DNA of 64,000 nt, taken from positions 3,286,001 through 3,350,000 of the forward strand of contig NZ_CP166194.1 of NCBI RefSeq assembly GCF_045679545.1. The letters run 5' to 3'. This document shows positions 25,748-34,173 of the stretch, piece by piece. Source of the stretch: Enterovibrio sp045679545 (GTDB taxonomy: Bacteria; Pseudomonadota; Gammaproteobacteria; Enterobacterales; Vibrionaceae). A program made the translations under genes and the position numbers. The notes under the pieces are model-generated. The model saw only the letters and a list, made by a program, of their open reading frames with translations, did not search any database and was not told the DNA's origin. The first letter of the stretch is position 1, and every line of letters starts with the position of its first letter.

Positions 25748-26518
25748 ATGCGCCGTCCACTAGTAATGGGTAACTGGAAACTTAACGGTAACAAAGCTAT
25801 GGTCGCTGACCTGATCAAAGGCCTTGACGCTGAACTTAACGGTGTAGAAGGCGTTGATGTCGCTATCGCGCCACCTGTTATGTACTTGGATCTGGCAGAG
25901 CAACTGCTAGGCAAAGCAGAAAGCAAAATCATTCTGGGTGCACAGAACGTTGACGTTAACCTAAGCGGCGCGTTCACGGGTGATATCTCTCCAGCAATGC
26001 TGAAAGATTTCGGTGCGACTCACATCATCATCGGTCACTCAGAGCGTCGTGAATACCACGAAGAATCTGACGAGTTCGTTGCTAAGAAATTTGCTTTCCT
26101 AAAAGAAAACGGCCTAGTTCCTGTTCTTTGTATTGGTGAGTCAGAAGCACAAAACGAAGCAGGCGAAACCGTTGCAGTATGTGCACGCCAACTAGACGCA
26201 GTGATCAACACCCAAGGCGTTGAAGCGCTTAACGGTGCCGTTATCGCATACGAACCAATCTGGGCAATCGGCACAGGTAAAGCAGCAACAGCAGAAGATG
26301 CACAACGCATTCACGCAGAGATCCGTGCTCACATCGCAGCGAAAAGCGAAGACGTGGCGAAGAACGTTGTGATTCAATACGGCGGCTCTGTTAAGCCTGA
26401 GAACGCTGAAGCTTACTTCGCACAACCAGACATCGACGGTGCATTGGTTGGCGGTGCAGCACTAGACGCAGTTAGCTTCGCAGCGATTGCAAAAGCAGCA
26501 GCAAAAGCAAAAAACTAA
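25748..26518 (+). CDS. tpiA: Triosephosphate isomerase
   Basis: 256 residues from ATG 25748 (RBS ACGGAG). It interconverts dihydroxyacetone phosphate and glyceraldehyde 3-phosphate. VMGNWKLNGN holds the catalytic Asn/Lys, IIIGHSERR the catalytic His, YEPIWAIGTGK the catalytic Glu and loop 6, and GGSVKPEN the phosphate-binding loop. Codon choice is strongly biased, as for highly expressed genes. A terminator follows directly. Confidence 0.98.
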   Translation: MRRPLVMGNWKLNGNKAMVADLIKGLDAELNGVEGVDVAIAPPVMYLDLAEQLLGKAESKIILGAQNVDVNLSGAFTGDISPAMLKDFGATHIIIGHSERREYHEESDEFVAKKFAFLKENGLVPVLCIGESEAQNEAGETVAVCARQLDAVINTQGVEALNGAVIAYEPIWAIGTGKAATAEDAQRIHAEIRAHIAAKSEDVAKNVVIQYGGSVKPENAEAYFAQPDIDGALVGGAALDAVSFAAIAKAAAKAKN

Positions 26519-26561
26519 TTTGCTCCAATGATCGCCACAAAATGGTGAATCACTGATGCAG

Positions 26562-26592
26562 AAAAGGAGAAGCCACGGCTTCTCCTTTTTTT
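26562..26592 (+). terminator. tpiA terminator
   Basis: AAAAGGAGAAGCC AC GGCTTCTCC followed by seven T (26586-26592). Confidence 0.9.
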
Positions 26593-26659
26593 GTTTCTTT
26601 ATCCTCGCAAGTCAGCCCGCTATACTGCTTTTTTCTTCGACGCGCGGTCACTGAACATC

Positions 26660-27139
26660 ATGTTCCATATTGTCCTTCACGAACCTCAAATCGCCCCTAA
26701 CACCGGCAACATTATCCGTTTGGCGGCGAACACTGGCTGCACACTCCATTTGATTGAGCCACTTGGGTTTGATTTTGAAGAGAAAAACCTGCGCCGCGCG
26801 GGGCTTGATTACCACGACCTCACAAATGTCACTCGCTATCCTAGCTATCAAGCCTTTCTCGACAATATGCAGGCCAGCAATGCGGGCGAACTTCGTATTT
26901 TCGCCTGTACCACCAAAGGCAGTCGCCCACATTCAGACGCCACCTATCAAGCTGGTGATATATTCTTGTTTGGATCTGAGACTCGTGGTCTGCCTGATGA
27001 GATCCGCAATGCATTCTCACCCGAACACCGCATTCGTGTACCCATGATGCCCGACTGCCGCAGCCTCAATTTAGCGAACTCCGTTTCTATCATCTGCTAC
27101 GAAGCATGGCGTCAGTTAGGCTTTCATGGCGGGATTTAA
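26660..27139 (+). CDS. trmL: tRNA (cytidine/uridine-34-2'-O)-methyltransferase TrmL
   Basis: 159 residues from ATG 26660 (E. coli TrmL has 157); the longer frame from 26591 adds 23 unsupported residues. It is a SPOUT methyltransferase that 2'-O-methylates the wobble base of tRNA-Leu. The trefoil-knot motifs are EPQIAPNTGNIIRLAANTG, FLFGSETRGLP and SLNLANSVSI. It is a single gene bounded by terminators. Confidence 0.95.
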   Translation: MFHIVLHEPQIAPNTGNIIRLAANTGCTLHLIEPLGFDFEEKNLRRAGLDYHDLTNVTRYPSYQAFLDNMQASNAGELRIFACTTKGSRPHSDATYQAGDIFLFGSETRGLPDEIRNAFSPEHRIRVPMMPDCRSLNLANSVSIICYEAWRQLGFHGGI

Positions 27140-27145
27140 AAGCAT

Positions 27146-27172
27146 AAAAAAAGCAGGCAAGCCTGCTTTTTT
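27146..27172. terminator. Terminator between trmL and the chemoreceptor gene
   Basis: AAAAAAGCAGGC AA GCCTGCTTTTTT, symmetrical, between convergent genes. Confidence 0.88.
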
Positions 27173-27200
27173 ATTTCACTTCAGATCTAATAGTCCGTGA

Positions 27201-28877
27201 TTACGCGGCAGATGCAGCACCAACCGATTTCGCCAAATCGCGTGCTATCTGATTTAATCGGTCTGTCGCGCTAAGCAACACTTCAACTTCCGATGCGCTT
27301 TGTGCCGCCATTTCACTAATTTTATTTACGTTTTTATTGATTTCCTCAACCACGCCGCTTTGTTCTTCCGCCGCACTCGCCACCAGTAAATTCATGTCAG
27401 TCACTTGTGTGGTCGCTTCACTTGCATGCGACAGTAACTCAGAAGACTGCTTGGACAGCGACAAGGTTTCATCGCCCATTTCACAGCTTTTCTGCATGGT
27501 TTCAACGGCTTCTTTCGTCACACTACTCAGTTGCGCAATCATGGTTTCAATTTCTGACGTTGAGTCATGGGTGCGTTGTGCCAAGCTACGCACTTCATCT
27601 GCCACCACAGCAAACCCGCGACCTTGCTCACCAGCGCGCGCTGCCTCAATCGCAGCATTGAGCGCCAACAGATTGGTTTGCTCTGCGATGCCTTTAATAA
27701 CATCCAGGACCGATGTAATGTTTCCGCTGTTTTTTTCAAGCTCGGTCAAGGCGACGCTACTTTGATTTAGGCTCTCAATCAATGCATTGGTCTGCCTCAT
27801 TGACTCGCCATTGATCCGCATGCTTTGTGAAGATTGCTGAGATGCACTTTCTGTGGCGGCTTGTGTTTGAGAGGCGTTGTTGGCAATTTCTTGCGCAGTC
27901 GCCGACATCTCATTCACTGCCGTCGCCACCTGCATGATCTCGCCGCTTTGTGCATCAGAGTTGCCTTTCACAGCTTGAGCCGCCGAATTTAAAGTTTGTA
28001 CTGCTTCCCCAACTTCTGATGCGACTTTTGCTAACATGGCATTGGTGCTCTTTCGCGTGCCTTCCATGTTGCGCTGCAGCTCTCCAATAATACCGGGCTC
28101 ATCAATCACCCCCACTTGGCTGAAATCGCCCGCAGCTTGTGTCGCCAAAGATGCTGACACTTTATTGAGCCCTTGGTAAATTCTGTTCAGGATGATTCGC
28201 GAGAGGGTAACAGCGATAACCGCCGCCAACACAGCCGCACCAATCACAACCACCTCAAGGACCTTTGCTTCTTTTTCTATCCCCGCGACAGCCTCTTCAG
28301 TAAAACTTTCTATCGTTTTTAGTAATCTGTCGACTTGTTGACTGGTTTCTATTCCCTCTAAACCAATCTTAATATCAAGCGTTTCTGCAAGTCGAAAATC
28401 CCCAGCTTCAAGCGCAGAAAAAAGCTCATTAGCATGCTTGCTCCACAGAGAATATTGCGATGATATTTGAATATGTTTTTCTTTAGCAGAGGCAAGCGTC
28501 CCCTGAAGCTCGCCACTCGCTTCACTTTCTGCAGAAGCCAGTAACTGCTCAAAGCCCCGCAAATCAGCGACCACTTTCTTTGCCATTTCATCAAAGGATG
28601 AACGCGTTTCTTGGTAGCCCTTTAATGCTTGGGCATCTGTACGGGCCTCTATAGCAAATCGGTATGCTCGGTTATAAAGGATACGCTGTTCGAGCTGATG
28701 CTCCATCATACTGCTCAGCGCCGACATCATCGGAATGTCACGATGTGCGACTTCATTGACATGCTCTTCCGTGGCCACCAACTTGACAAAAACAAACGCT
28801 GCAACAATGAGTTGAATACCACAAATCAGCGCAACAAACATTGTCAAACGCTGCTTTATGGTCATTGATGATGTCAT
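27201..28877 (-). CDS. Methyl-accepting chemotaxis protein
   Basis: 558 residues from ATG 28877 (RBS AAGGAGAG). A first membrane helix (about 10-35), a four-helix-type periplasmic domain (about 36-205), a second helix (about 210-232), a HAMP segment and a cytoplasmic signalling hairpin with the tip NLLALNAAIEAARAGEQGRG are visible. The ligand is unknown. It stands alone between trmL and cpxA, with no chemotaxis genes nearby. Receptors of this type signal to CheA/CheW and flagellar motors. Confidence 0.95.
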   Translation of the reverse strand: MTSSMTIKQRLTMFVALICGIQLIVAAFVFVKLVATEEHVNEVAHRDIPMMSALSSMMEHQLEQRILYNRAYRFAIEARTDAQALKGYQETRSSFDEMAKKVVADLRGFEQLLASAESEASGELQGTLASAKEKHIQISSQYSLWSKHANELFSALEAGDFRLAETLDIKIGLEGIETSQQVDRLLKTIESFTEEAVAGIEKEAKVLEVVVIGAAVLAAVIAVTLSRIILNRIYQGLNKVSASLATQAAGDFSQVGVIDEPGIIGELQRNMEGTRKSTNAMLAKVASEVGEAVQTLNSAAQAVKGNSDAQSGEIMQVATAVNEMSATAQEIANNASQTQAATESASQQSSQSMRINGESMRQTNALIESLNQSSVALTELEKNSGNITSVLDVIKGIAEQTNLLALNAAIEAARAGEQGRGFAVVADEVRSLAQRTHDSTSEIETMIAQLSSVTKEAVETMQKSCEMGDETLSLSKQSSELLSHASEATTQVTDMNLLVASAAEEQSGVVEEINKNVNKISEMAAQSASEVEVLLSATDRLNQIARDLAKSVGAASAA

Positions 28878-29026
28878 AACTAAACTCTCCTTCAACATCG
28901 CAAAACGCAATGCGATTCAACCAAGTAAGGTGTGCCAACATCCCGCACCTGTAAAAAAGTTTAGTACAAAGCTCTAAAAATGAGACGCATGTTCACAAGA
29001 AGTGAAAAAAAACACATTGGATAAGC

Positions 29027-30403
29027 TTATTGATACGCGATAACCAGGGTTAACTGTATTGTTAATCCGCCTTGCTGATTCAATGAGGCCTGAGCATTGC
29101 CATTGTGTTGCCTGACCGCGCTGTCTGTAATCGCTAAACCCAATCCTGTACCACCACTTTCGCGATCTCGTGCCGTCGACACGCGGTAAAACGGTCGGAA
29201 GATATCAACCAACATTTCTTCGGGCACACCTTCGCCATCATCGCTCACCGTCACCACCAAATTTCGTCCTTTGACTGACATCGTCACGTCTATTTTGCGG
29301 CGCGCGTATTTAATGGCATTACGCACCACATTTTCTAACGCACTGCATAGCAAAGGCCCATTCCCTTCAATATTCACTGCGGGCATGTCGCTGTAGGTCA
29401 ATTGCTTGCCACACTGCTCTGCTTCAAACACGGCATCTTCCAACAGGGTCTGCCAAAGATCTTCCAGCGAGTAAGTGTCTCGTTCAGCGTGGCTATTAAG
29501 CTGCATGCGCGATAGTGAAAGCAAGTCGGCAATCATCTTTTCCATTCGCTCCGCTTCGGTGTCGATGCGGGTGAGATTGGCACTTTCGCCCTGCTTGCGC
29601 ATCGCGAGGGCATTGGCCATGCGAAGGCGGGTAAGCGGTGACCGCAATTCATGCGAAATATCAGACAGTAAACGTTGTTGTCCGCTGATCATTTGATTAA
29701 GCGCCGTCACCATTTGATTAAAGCTGGCGCCCGCTTGATGAAACTCACGTGGGCCTTTCTCAAGCGTTGGATCAATTTCGAACCGACCTTGCGCTACCCG
29801 CTCTGCCGCCGCTTGCAGACGACGCGCAGGTCTTGTCACTGCCCAAGCCAGCCATAGCAACAAGGGTGTGCTGACCACCATGGTCACCAGCAGAAGTTGG
29901 AATGGTCTGTCGAGGATCTGAATATAGAACGGTGGCGCTTGACGCCACATTTTCCCCACATACATCAGCGCGCTTTGGTTGTTGCCTTCAACCTCGAAAG
30001 GTCCCGCCAACATCCAGCGACCATACAAGCGTTGCATCGGTTGTTCCGGATCATCCGCTAAGGTAATGAAATTTTTCAGTGCTCGACTGCTACCATGATG
30101 GCCACTATCTCCCAAGGGTTCACCGCCTACGGTCGTAAAGTACAACTTTACCGGTGCTCTTTCTGGTTGCTGACGTTGGAAATGAATCAGTCGTTGTTCA
30201 AACGAACCCGATCGCTTAGCTATCTGCGTAGACACCGTTTCTGCTATTTCCACATATTCTGCCTTAGCGCCAGACGGCAAGGTATGCTGCTGTCTTGGGT
30301 CGCTGTGTTGCGCCATTAATACAGCGATCAGCACCAACAAAAGCGTCAGCCAGAAAATGGCAAATATTCGACCATATAGACTTCTTATGGTTGGCAGTTT
30401 CAT
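29027..30403 (-). CDS. cpxA: Envelope stress sensor histidine kinase CpxA
   Basis: 458 residues (E. coli 457). Membrane helices at about 10-31 and 167-190 enclose a periplasmic sensor domain. The HAMP segment follows, then the phosphoacceptor H251 in SDISHELRSPLTRLR and the ATP-binding motifs NAIKYAR, DDGEGVP and GGTGLGLAI. It phosphorylates CpxR when envelope proteins misfold. Its start overlaps the cpxR stop by one base (TAATG). Confidence 0.95.
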   Translation of the reverse strand: MKLPTIRSLYGRIFAIFWLTLLLVLIAVLMAQHSDPRQQHTLPSGAKAEYVEIAETVSTQIAKRSGSFEQRLIHFQRQQPERAPVKLYFTTVGGEPLGDSGHHGSSRALKNFITLADDPEQPMQRLYGRWMLAGPFEVEGNNQSALMYVGKMWRQAPPFYIQILDRPFQLLLVTMVVSTPLLLWLAWAVTRPARRLQAAAERVAQGRFEIDPTLEKGPREFHQAGASFNQMVTALNQMISGQQRLLSDISHELRSPLTRLRMANALAMRKQGESANLTRIDTEAERMEKMIADLLSLSRMQLNSHAERDTYSLEDLWQTLLEDAVFEAEQCGKQLTYSDMPAVNIEGNGPLLCSALENVVRNAIKYARRKIDVTMSVKGRNLVVTVSDDGEGVPEEMLVDIFRPFYRVSTARDRESGGTGLGLAITDSAVRQHNGNAQASLNQQGGLTIQLTLVIAYQ

Positions 30404-31098
30404 TATGCCTCCACCAGCAAATAACCACGCCCACGTAGGGTTTTAATCCGTGGCTTGCCATCTATGCGTTCAGGCAATTTTTTACGAATATTCGAAATAT
30501 GCATATCAATAGCACGGTCAAACGGTGCCAATCGTTTACCCAATACATTAAGACTGATGTCCGCTTTCGCCACAATACTTCCAGGTTGCTTTACTAAATA
30601 GGTCAGCAAGGCAGTTTCAGTACCTGTCAGGTCGATCAATTGCTGCTGACAATACACTTCCATCTTGCCGGGGAAGATAACGATGTCTTGATACTCAATT
30701 GATTCTTGCGCCTCTTCGCTTCGCTTATCATCACCCGCTTTAGCGGTTCGACGTAAAATCGCACGCATTCGAGCCAATAACTCGCGATCACTAAAAGGCT
30801 TAGGCAGATAATCATCTGCACCCAACTCTAACCCCATGACGCGATCAATCTCTTCCCCTTTTGCTGTGAGCATCAACACGGGCGTATCCCAGCTGTCGCG
30901 CAGGCGACGCAGCGTTTCCATGCCATTGAGTACAGGCATCATTACGTCCAGCAATACCAAATCAATCTCGTCATTGATTTGGTCCAGCCCTTGCTGACCA
31001 TTATTGGCGATATCTACCTCGTAACCTTCTAGCTCTAATAAATCTCGAAGTAAGCCAGTCAGTTCGATGTCATCGTCAATCAGAAGGATTTTGCTCAT
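30403..31098 (-). CDS. cpxR: Envelope stress response regulator CpxR
   Basis: 231 residues from ATG 31098. The receiver domain carries the phosphoacceptor D51 in LVLLDVMMP and the switch lysine in LPKPF. A C-terminal OmpR-type winged helix ends DMHISNIRKKL...RGRGYL. It binds GTAAA direct repeats, several of which lie between it and cpxP. It is first in the cpxRA operon, divergent from cpxP as in E. coli. Confidence 0.96.
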   Translation of the reverse strand: MSKILLIDDDIELTGLLRDLLELEGYEVDIANNGQQGLDQINDEIDLVLLDVMMPVLNGMETLRRLRDSWDTPVLMLTAKGEEIDRVMGLELGADDYLPKPFSDRELLARMRAILRRTAKAGDDKRSEEAQESIEYQDIVIFPGKMEVYCQQQLIDLTGTETALLTYLVKQPGSIVAKADISLNVLGKRLAPFDRAIDMHISNIRKKLPERIDGKPRIKTLRGRGYLLVEA

Positions 31099-31161
31099 GG
31101 TACGCACCCGTATAAATGTTGATGAATCTAGTATCTGCGATTCGTCACAGCGACGCCATGC

Positions 31162-31234
31162 GTAAACAGCAGGTTTACGCGCCTTTACATTGCTTTACTT
31201 AGGCTGAACACCGGTTTACGTCTAGAGGGGTAAA
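31162..31234. promoter_or_regulatory. CpxR box cluster between cpxR and cpxP
   Basis: GTAAA at 31162 and 31230, and TTTAC at 31174, 31184, 31194 and 31215. The three central TTTAC copies are spaced by exactly five bases, the spacing of the CpxR consensus GTAAA-N5-GTAAA on the minus strand. This should drive cpxP and autoregulate cpxRA. Confidence 0.8.
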
Positions 31235-31339
31235 GTGACTACATCAAAACGAAACACGCTGAACAAACAGCGCATTCGAATAACAAAGCAAAACAACGAA
31301 GATCAAGAACACAACCTCATTTAAACCGGAGAGAACATC

Positions 31340-31822
31340 ATGAAATTATCAAAAGGCATTATCGCTACTGTTATCGCACTTCCATTAATGATGGGTTCTA
31401 TGTCAGCCATGGCATTCGGTGGTGGTCACCACGATGGCGAAGGCAAACGCGGCGGTGAAGGTATGATCGGCAAACATCTTCTGCGTGGCATCGACCTCAC
31501 TGATGCACAAAAAGAAGAGATGAAAACACTGCGTGAACAAAACCGTGATGCGATGAACGCCAACAAAGGCGCGAACAAAGCGACAATGATGGCTGAGCGT
31601 CAAGAAATGCAAGCGCTGCTTCTGGCCGACAACTTTGATGAAGCCGAAATCCGCGCACTGGCACAAAAAATGGCAGACCAACACGTTGAGCGTCGCATCT
31701 CCATGATGAAGCGCCAACATGAAATGCTGAACATCCTGACGCCAGAGCAAAAAGCAGAAGTGAAAGCCAACATGGATAAAATGGCTGAGCGTCACCAAGA
31801 GCGAATGAAAAATAGAGGCTAA
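31340..31822 (+). CDS. cpxP: Periplasmic Cpx inhibitor/chaperone CpxP (Spy family)
   Basis: 160 residues with a signal peptide of about 25 residues ending SAMA. The mature protein is helical and has the two family LTxxQ motifs (IDLTDAQKEEM and LNILTPEQKAEV). CpxP binds misfolded envelope proteins and inhibits CpxA. It has a His/Gly/Asp-rich start of the mature form (FGGGHHDGEG) that may bind metal. It is divergent from cpxRA, with CpxR boxes between, and RBS GGAGAG. Its 3' end carries an unusually strong terminator. Confidence 0.92.
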   Translation: MKLSKGIIATVIALPLMMGSMSAMAFGGGHHDGEGKRGGEGMIGKHLLRGIDLTDAQKEEMKTLREQNRDAMNANKGANKATMMAERQEMQALLLADNFDEAEIRALAQKMADQHVERRISMMKRQHEMLNILTPEQKAEVKANMDKMAERHQERMKNRG

Positions 31823-31892
31823 TCGAAAAATTCGTCCCCTTGTCCTTGTTTATCTCACACCATGCCGACACCTGTCGGCATGGTGTGTTTTT
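31823..31892 (+). ncRNA. Possible CpxQ-like sRNA from the cpxP 3' end
   Basis: After the cpxP stop comes a pyrimidine-rich single-stranded stretch (about 31830-31855) followed by the terminator hairpin. In enterobacteria CpxQ is processed from the cpxP 3' end with this layout. Homology to CpxQ is not evident in sequence, so this is an inference from position and architecture. Confidence 0.3.
31856..31892 (+). terminator. cpxP terminator
   Basis: Perfect 15-bp stem from CACACCATGCCGACA to TGTCGGCATGGTGTG with a two-base centre (31871-31872), then five T. It is one of the strongest hairpins in the window. Confidence 0.9.
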
Positions 31893-31967
31893 CCTGCTCA
31901 ACCAAGCCATTAATTCTACGTAAAAAAACGTTATACTCTGTTCACTTCTTCCTAGCTTTATGTGCAC

Positions 31968-32864
31968 ATGACAGAAAAATACGCTCGATTAGTTCAGATG
32001 GCCGCGTGGGCAGCAACCATTACGGCTTCATTCCTATTGCTGATGAAGCTGGGCACATGGTGGTATACCGGCTCGGTGAGCCTCTTGGCATCCTTGGTCG
32101 ACTCTCTGATTGATTTGCTCGCATCAGTCACTAATCTGGTGGTAGTACGCTATGCGCTACAACCGGCCGATGAAGAGCACAAATTCGGGCATGGCAAAGC
32201 GGAATCTCTTGCTGCATTAGCACAGGCGGCCTTTATCGTCGGCTCCGCGTGTTTCCTCGTCCTTAGTGGCATTGAACGACTGTTTAAACCCACAGAACTG
32301 TTCCACCCTGAAGCGGGTGTTGTGATGAGTGGTATCGCGACCGTCATCACCGCTGGCCTTGTGCTATTTCAAAAATGGGTGGTACGACAAACAGGCAGCC
32401 AAGCCATCGCAGCTGACTCCTTGCACTATCAGTCTGATTTGTACATGAACATTGCCATCATCGTGGCCTTGGGCTTAGCCTGGTATGGCTTCCCAATGGC
32501 AGACGCCATTTTTGCCATTGGTATCGGTATCTTTATCCTTGTCAGCGCATTTAGGATGGCCAGTGAGGCGGTGCAATCCCTGCTTGATCGCCAACTCCCC
32601 GTTGAAGACCAAGACAAAATCATGTTGCTGGCATCAACGGTGTCGGGTGTAGAAGGGGTTCATGACCTGCGCACTCGTCAGGCAGGCGCAACGCGATTTA
32701 TTCAGCTTCACCTCGAATTAGATGACGACTTAAGGCTGGTAGATGCCCATGTGATTGCCGATGAAGTGGAAGACAGATTAGAAATCGCCTTTCCGGGTGC
32801 AGACATCCTTATCCACCAAGATCCGGTGTCGGTTGTTGGAAAAACACCACGTGAGCAAAATTAA
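31968..32864 (+). CDS. fieF: Cation-efflux pump FieF (CDF family)
   Basis: 298 residues from ATG 31968; a GTG two codons earlier is possible. It exports Zn2+/Fe2+ in exchange for protons. Six membrane helices; the transport-site ligands D45, D49, H153 and D157 fall at exactly the E. coli numbers (SLVDSLIDL and DSLHYQSDL). A C-terminal cytoplasmic domain (about 210-290) should dimerise and bind zinc. It sits between cpxP and pfkA as in E. coli. Confidence 0.95.
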   Translation: MTEKYARLVQMAAWAATITASFLLLMKLGTWWYTGSVSLLASLVDSLIDLLASVTNLVVVRYALQPADEEHKFGHGKAESLAALAQAAFIVGSACFLVLSGIERLFKPTELFHPEAGVVMSGIATVITAGLVLFQKWVVRQTGSQAIAADSLHYQSDLYMNIAIIVALGLAWYGFPMADAIFAIGIGIFILVSAFRMASEAVQSLLDRQLPVEDQDKIMLLASTVSGVEGVHDLRTRQAGATRFIQLHLELDDDLRLVDAHVIADEVEDRLEIAFPGADILIHQDPVSVVGKTPREQN

Positions 32865-32974
32865 TACACGAAGTGCACCGAAAATTTGCAACGCTTACTG
32901 ATATTAATCAACGAAAAAACGTAGTGAAATTGTAATAGTCTTTCATAAGTAGGAAAGTTACAGTTTCAAAGACG

Positions 32975-33075
32975 GTGCCAGCGAGCTAAACTGGCACGTC
33001 AACGCATGCTGAGTCATACCCGCGTTACCTGTAAGACTTTTCTTAGGGAAGCTGGGTGTAAGACTCGAGGTCTTA
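32975..33075 (+). promoter_or_regulatory. Structured leader of pfkA
   Basis: Two hairpins precede pfkA: GTGCCAG (32975-32981) with CTGGCAC (32991-32997), extendable by GAC/GTC across a bulge, and TAAGAC (33059-33064) with GTCTTA (33070-33075). Neither is followed by a T run. The role is unknown. Confidence 0.4.
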
Positions 33076-33125
33076 ACATGCGAAAATGGATTTGAAATTT
33101 CAATTCCCAAAGTCAGAGGGTAACC

Positions 33126-34088
33126 ATGGTTAGTAAAATTGGTGTTTTGACCAGTGGCGGCGACGCCCCGGGTATGAATGCAGCCATCCGCGGCGTTGTA
33201 CGCGCAGCATTGAGTGAAGGCATTGAAGTCTACGGTATTTATGACGGCTACCAAGGCCTTCATCAGAACCGTATTGAAAAACTGAATCGTACCAGCGTAT
33301 CAGACATCATCAATAGAGGCGGCACCTTCTTAGGCTCTGCACGCTTCCCTGAATTTAAAGATGAGAAAGTTCGCGAACAGGCCATCAATAACATGAAGAT
33401 GCATGGTATTGAAGCACTGGTGGTGATTGGTGGTGACGGTTCTTACATGGGTGCAAAGAAGCTGACTGAGATGGGTTTCCCATGTATCGGTCTGCCAGGC
33501 ACCATTGACAATGATATCCCAGGCACTGATTACACCATCGGTTACCTGACGGCGCTAAACACCGTTGTTGAAGCGATTGACCGTCTTCGTGATACCTCTT
33601 CTTCACACCAGCGTATTTCTATCGTTGAAGTGATGGGGCGTCACTGTGGCGATCTGACGCTGATGGCATCGATTGCAGGTGGCTGTGAGTACTTTGTAAC
33701 ACCTGAGCTTGGTCTTGATAGAGAGCAGCTTCTGGCGAAAGTCAAAGAAGGCATCTACAAAGGCAAGAAGCACGCAATCATCGCAATCACTGAGCTGATG
33801 ACCGATGCTAACGAATTGGCGAAGTACATCGAAAAAGAAACTGGCCGTGAAACACGCGCGACGATTCTGGGTCATATTCAGCGTGGCGGACAACCTCGCG
33901 CATTTGACCGTATTCTTGCATCGCGTATGGGTGCATTTGCGGTTGAGCTTCTGATCAATGGCGAAGGTGGTCGTTGTGTGGGTATTCAGTGTGAAAAACT
34001 GGTTCACCACGACATCATTGATGCCATTGAAAACATGCGCCGCCCATTCCGCCAAGATCTGTATGACGTAGCAAACAAATTGTTCTAA
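33126..34088 (+). CDS. pfkA: 6-phosphofructokinase
   Basis: 320 residues, identical to E. coli PfkA in length. The ATP-dependent enzyme phosphorylates fructose 6-phosphate, the committed step of glycolysis. GVLTSGGDAPGMNAAIRG is the ATP site, GGDGSYMGA the second nucleotide motif, and GTIDNDIPGTDYTIG carries the catalytic Asp. The spacer from fieF is long and contains hairpins. A terminator follows. Confidence 0.98.
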   Translation: MVSKIGVLTSGGDAPGMNAAIRGVVRAALSEGIEVYGIYDGYQGLHQNRIEKLNRTSVSDIINRGGTFLGSARFPEFKDEKVREQAINNMKMHGIEALVVIGGDGSYMGAKKLTEMGFPCIGLPGTIDNDIPGTDYTIGYLTALNTVVEAIDRLRDTSSSHQRISIVEVMGRHCGDLTLMASIAGGCEYFVTPELGLDREQLLAKVKEGIYKGKKHAIIAITELMTDANELAKYIEKETGRETRATILGHIQRGGQPRAFDRILASRMGAFAVELLINGEGGRCVGIQCEKLVHHDIIDAIENMRRPFRQDLYDVANKLF

Positions 34089-34108
34089 TCATCAGACAGT
34101 ACAACAAG

Positions 34109-34135
34109 AACGGAGCCCAAGGGCTCCGTTTTTTT
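34109..34135. terminator. Terminator between pfkA and cysE
   Basis: AACGGAGCCC AA GGGCTCCGTT followed by five T on the plus strand; a few A precede it, so weaker action on the minus strand for cysE is possible. Confidence 0.88.
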
Positions 34136-34173
34136 ATCGCTCGCATATCCGTATCACCAAGGCGCGTCAGTGG

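Noticed and set aside
33603..34055. 150-residue antisense frame in pfkA
   Set aside because: Shadow of a strongly codon-biased gene; no ribosome binding site.
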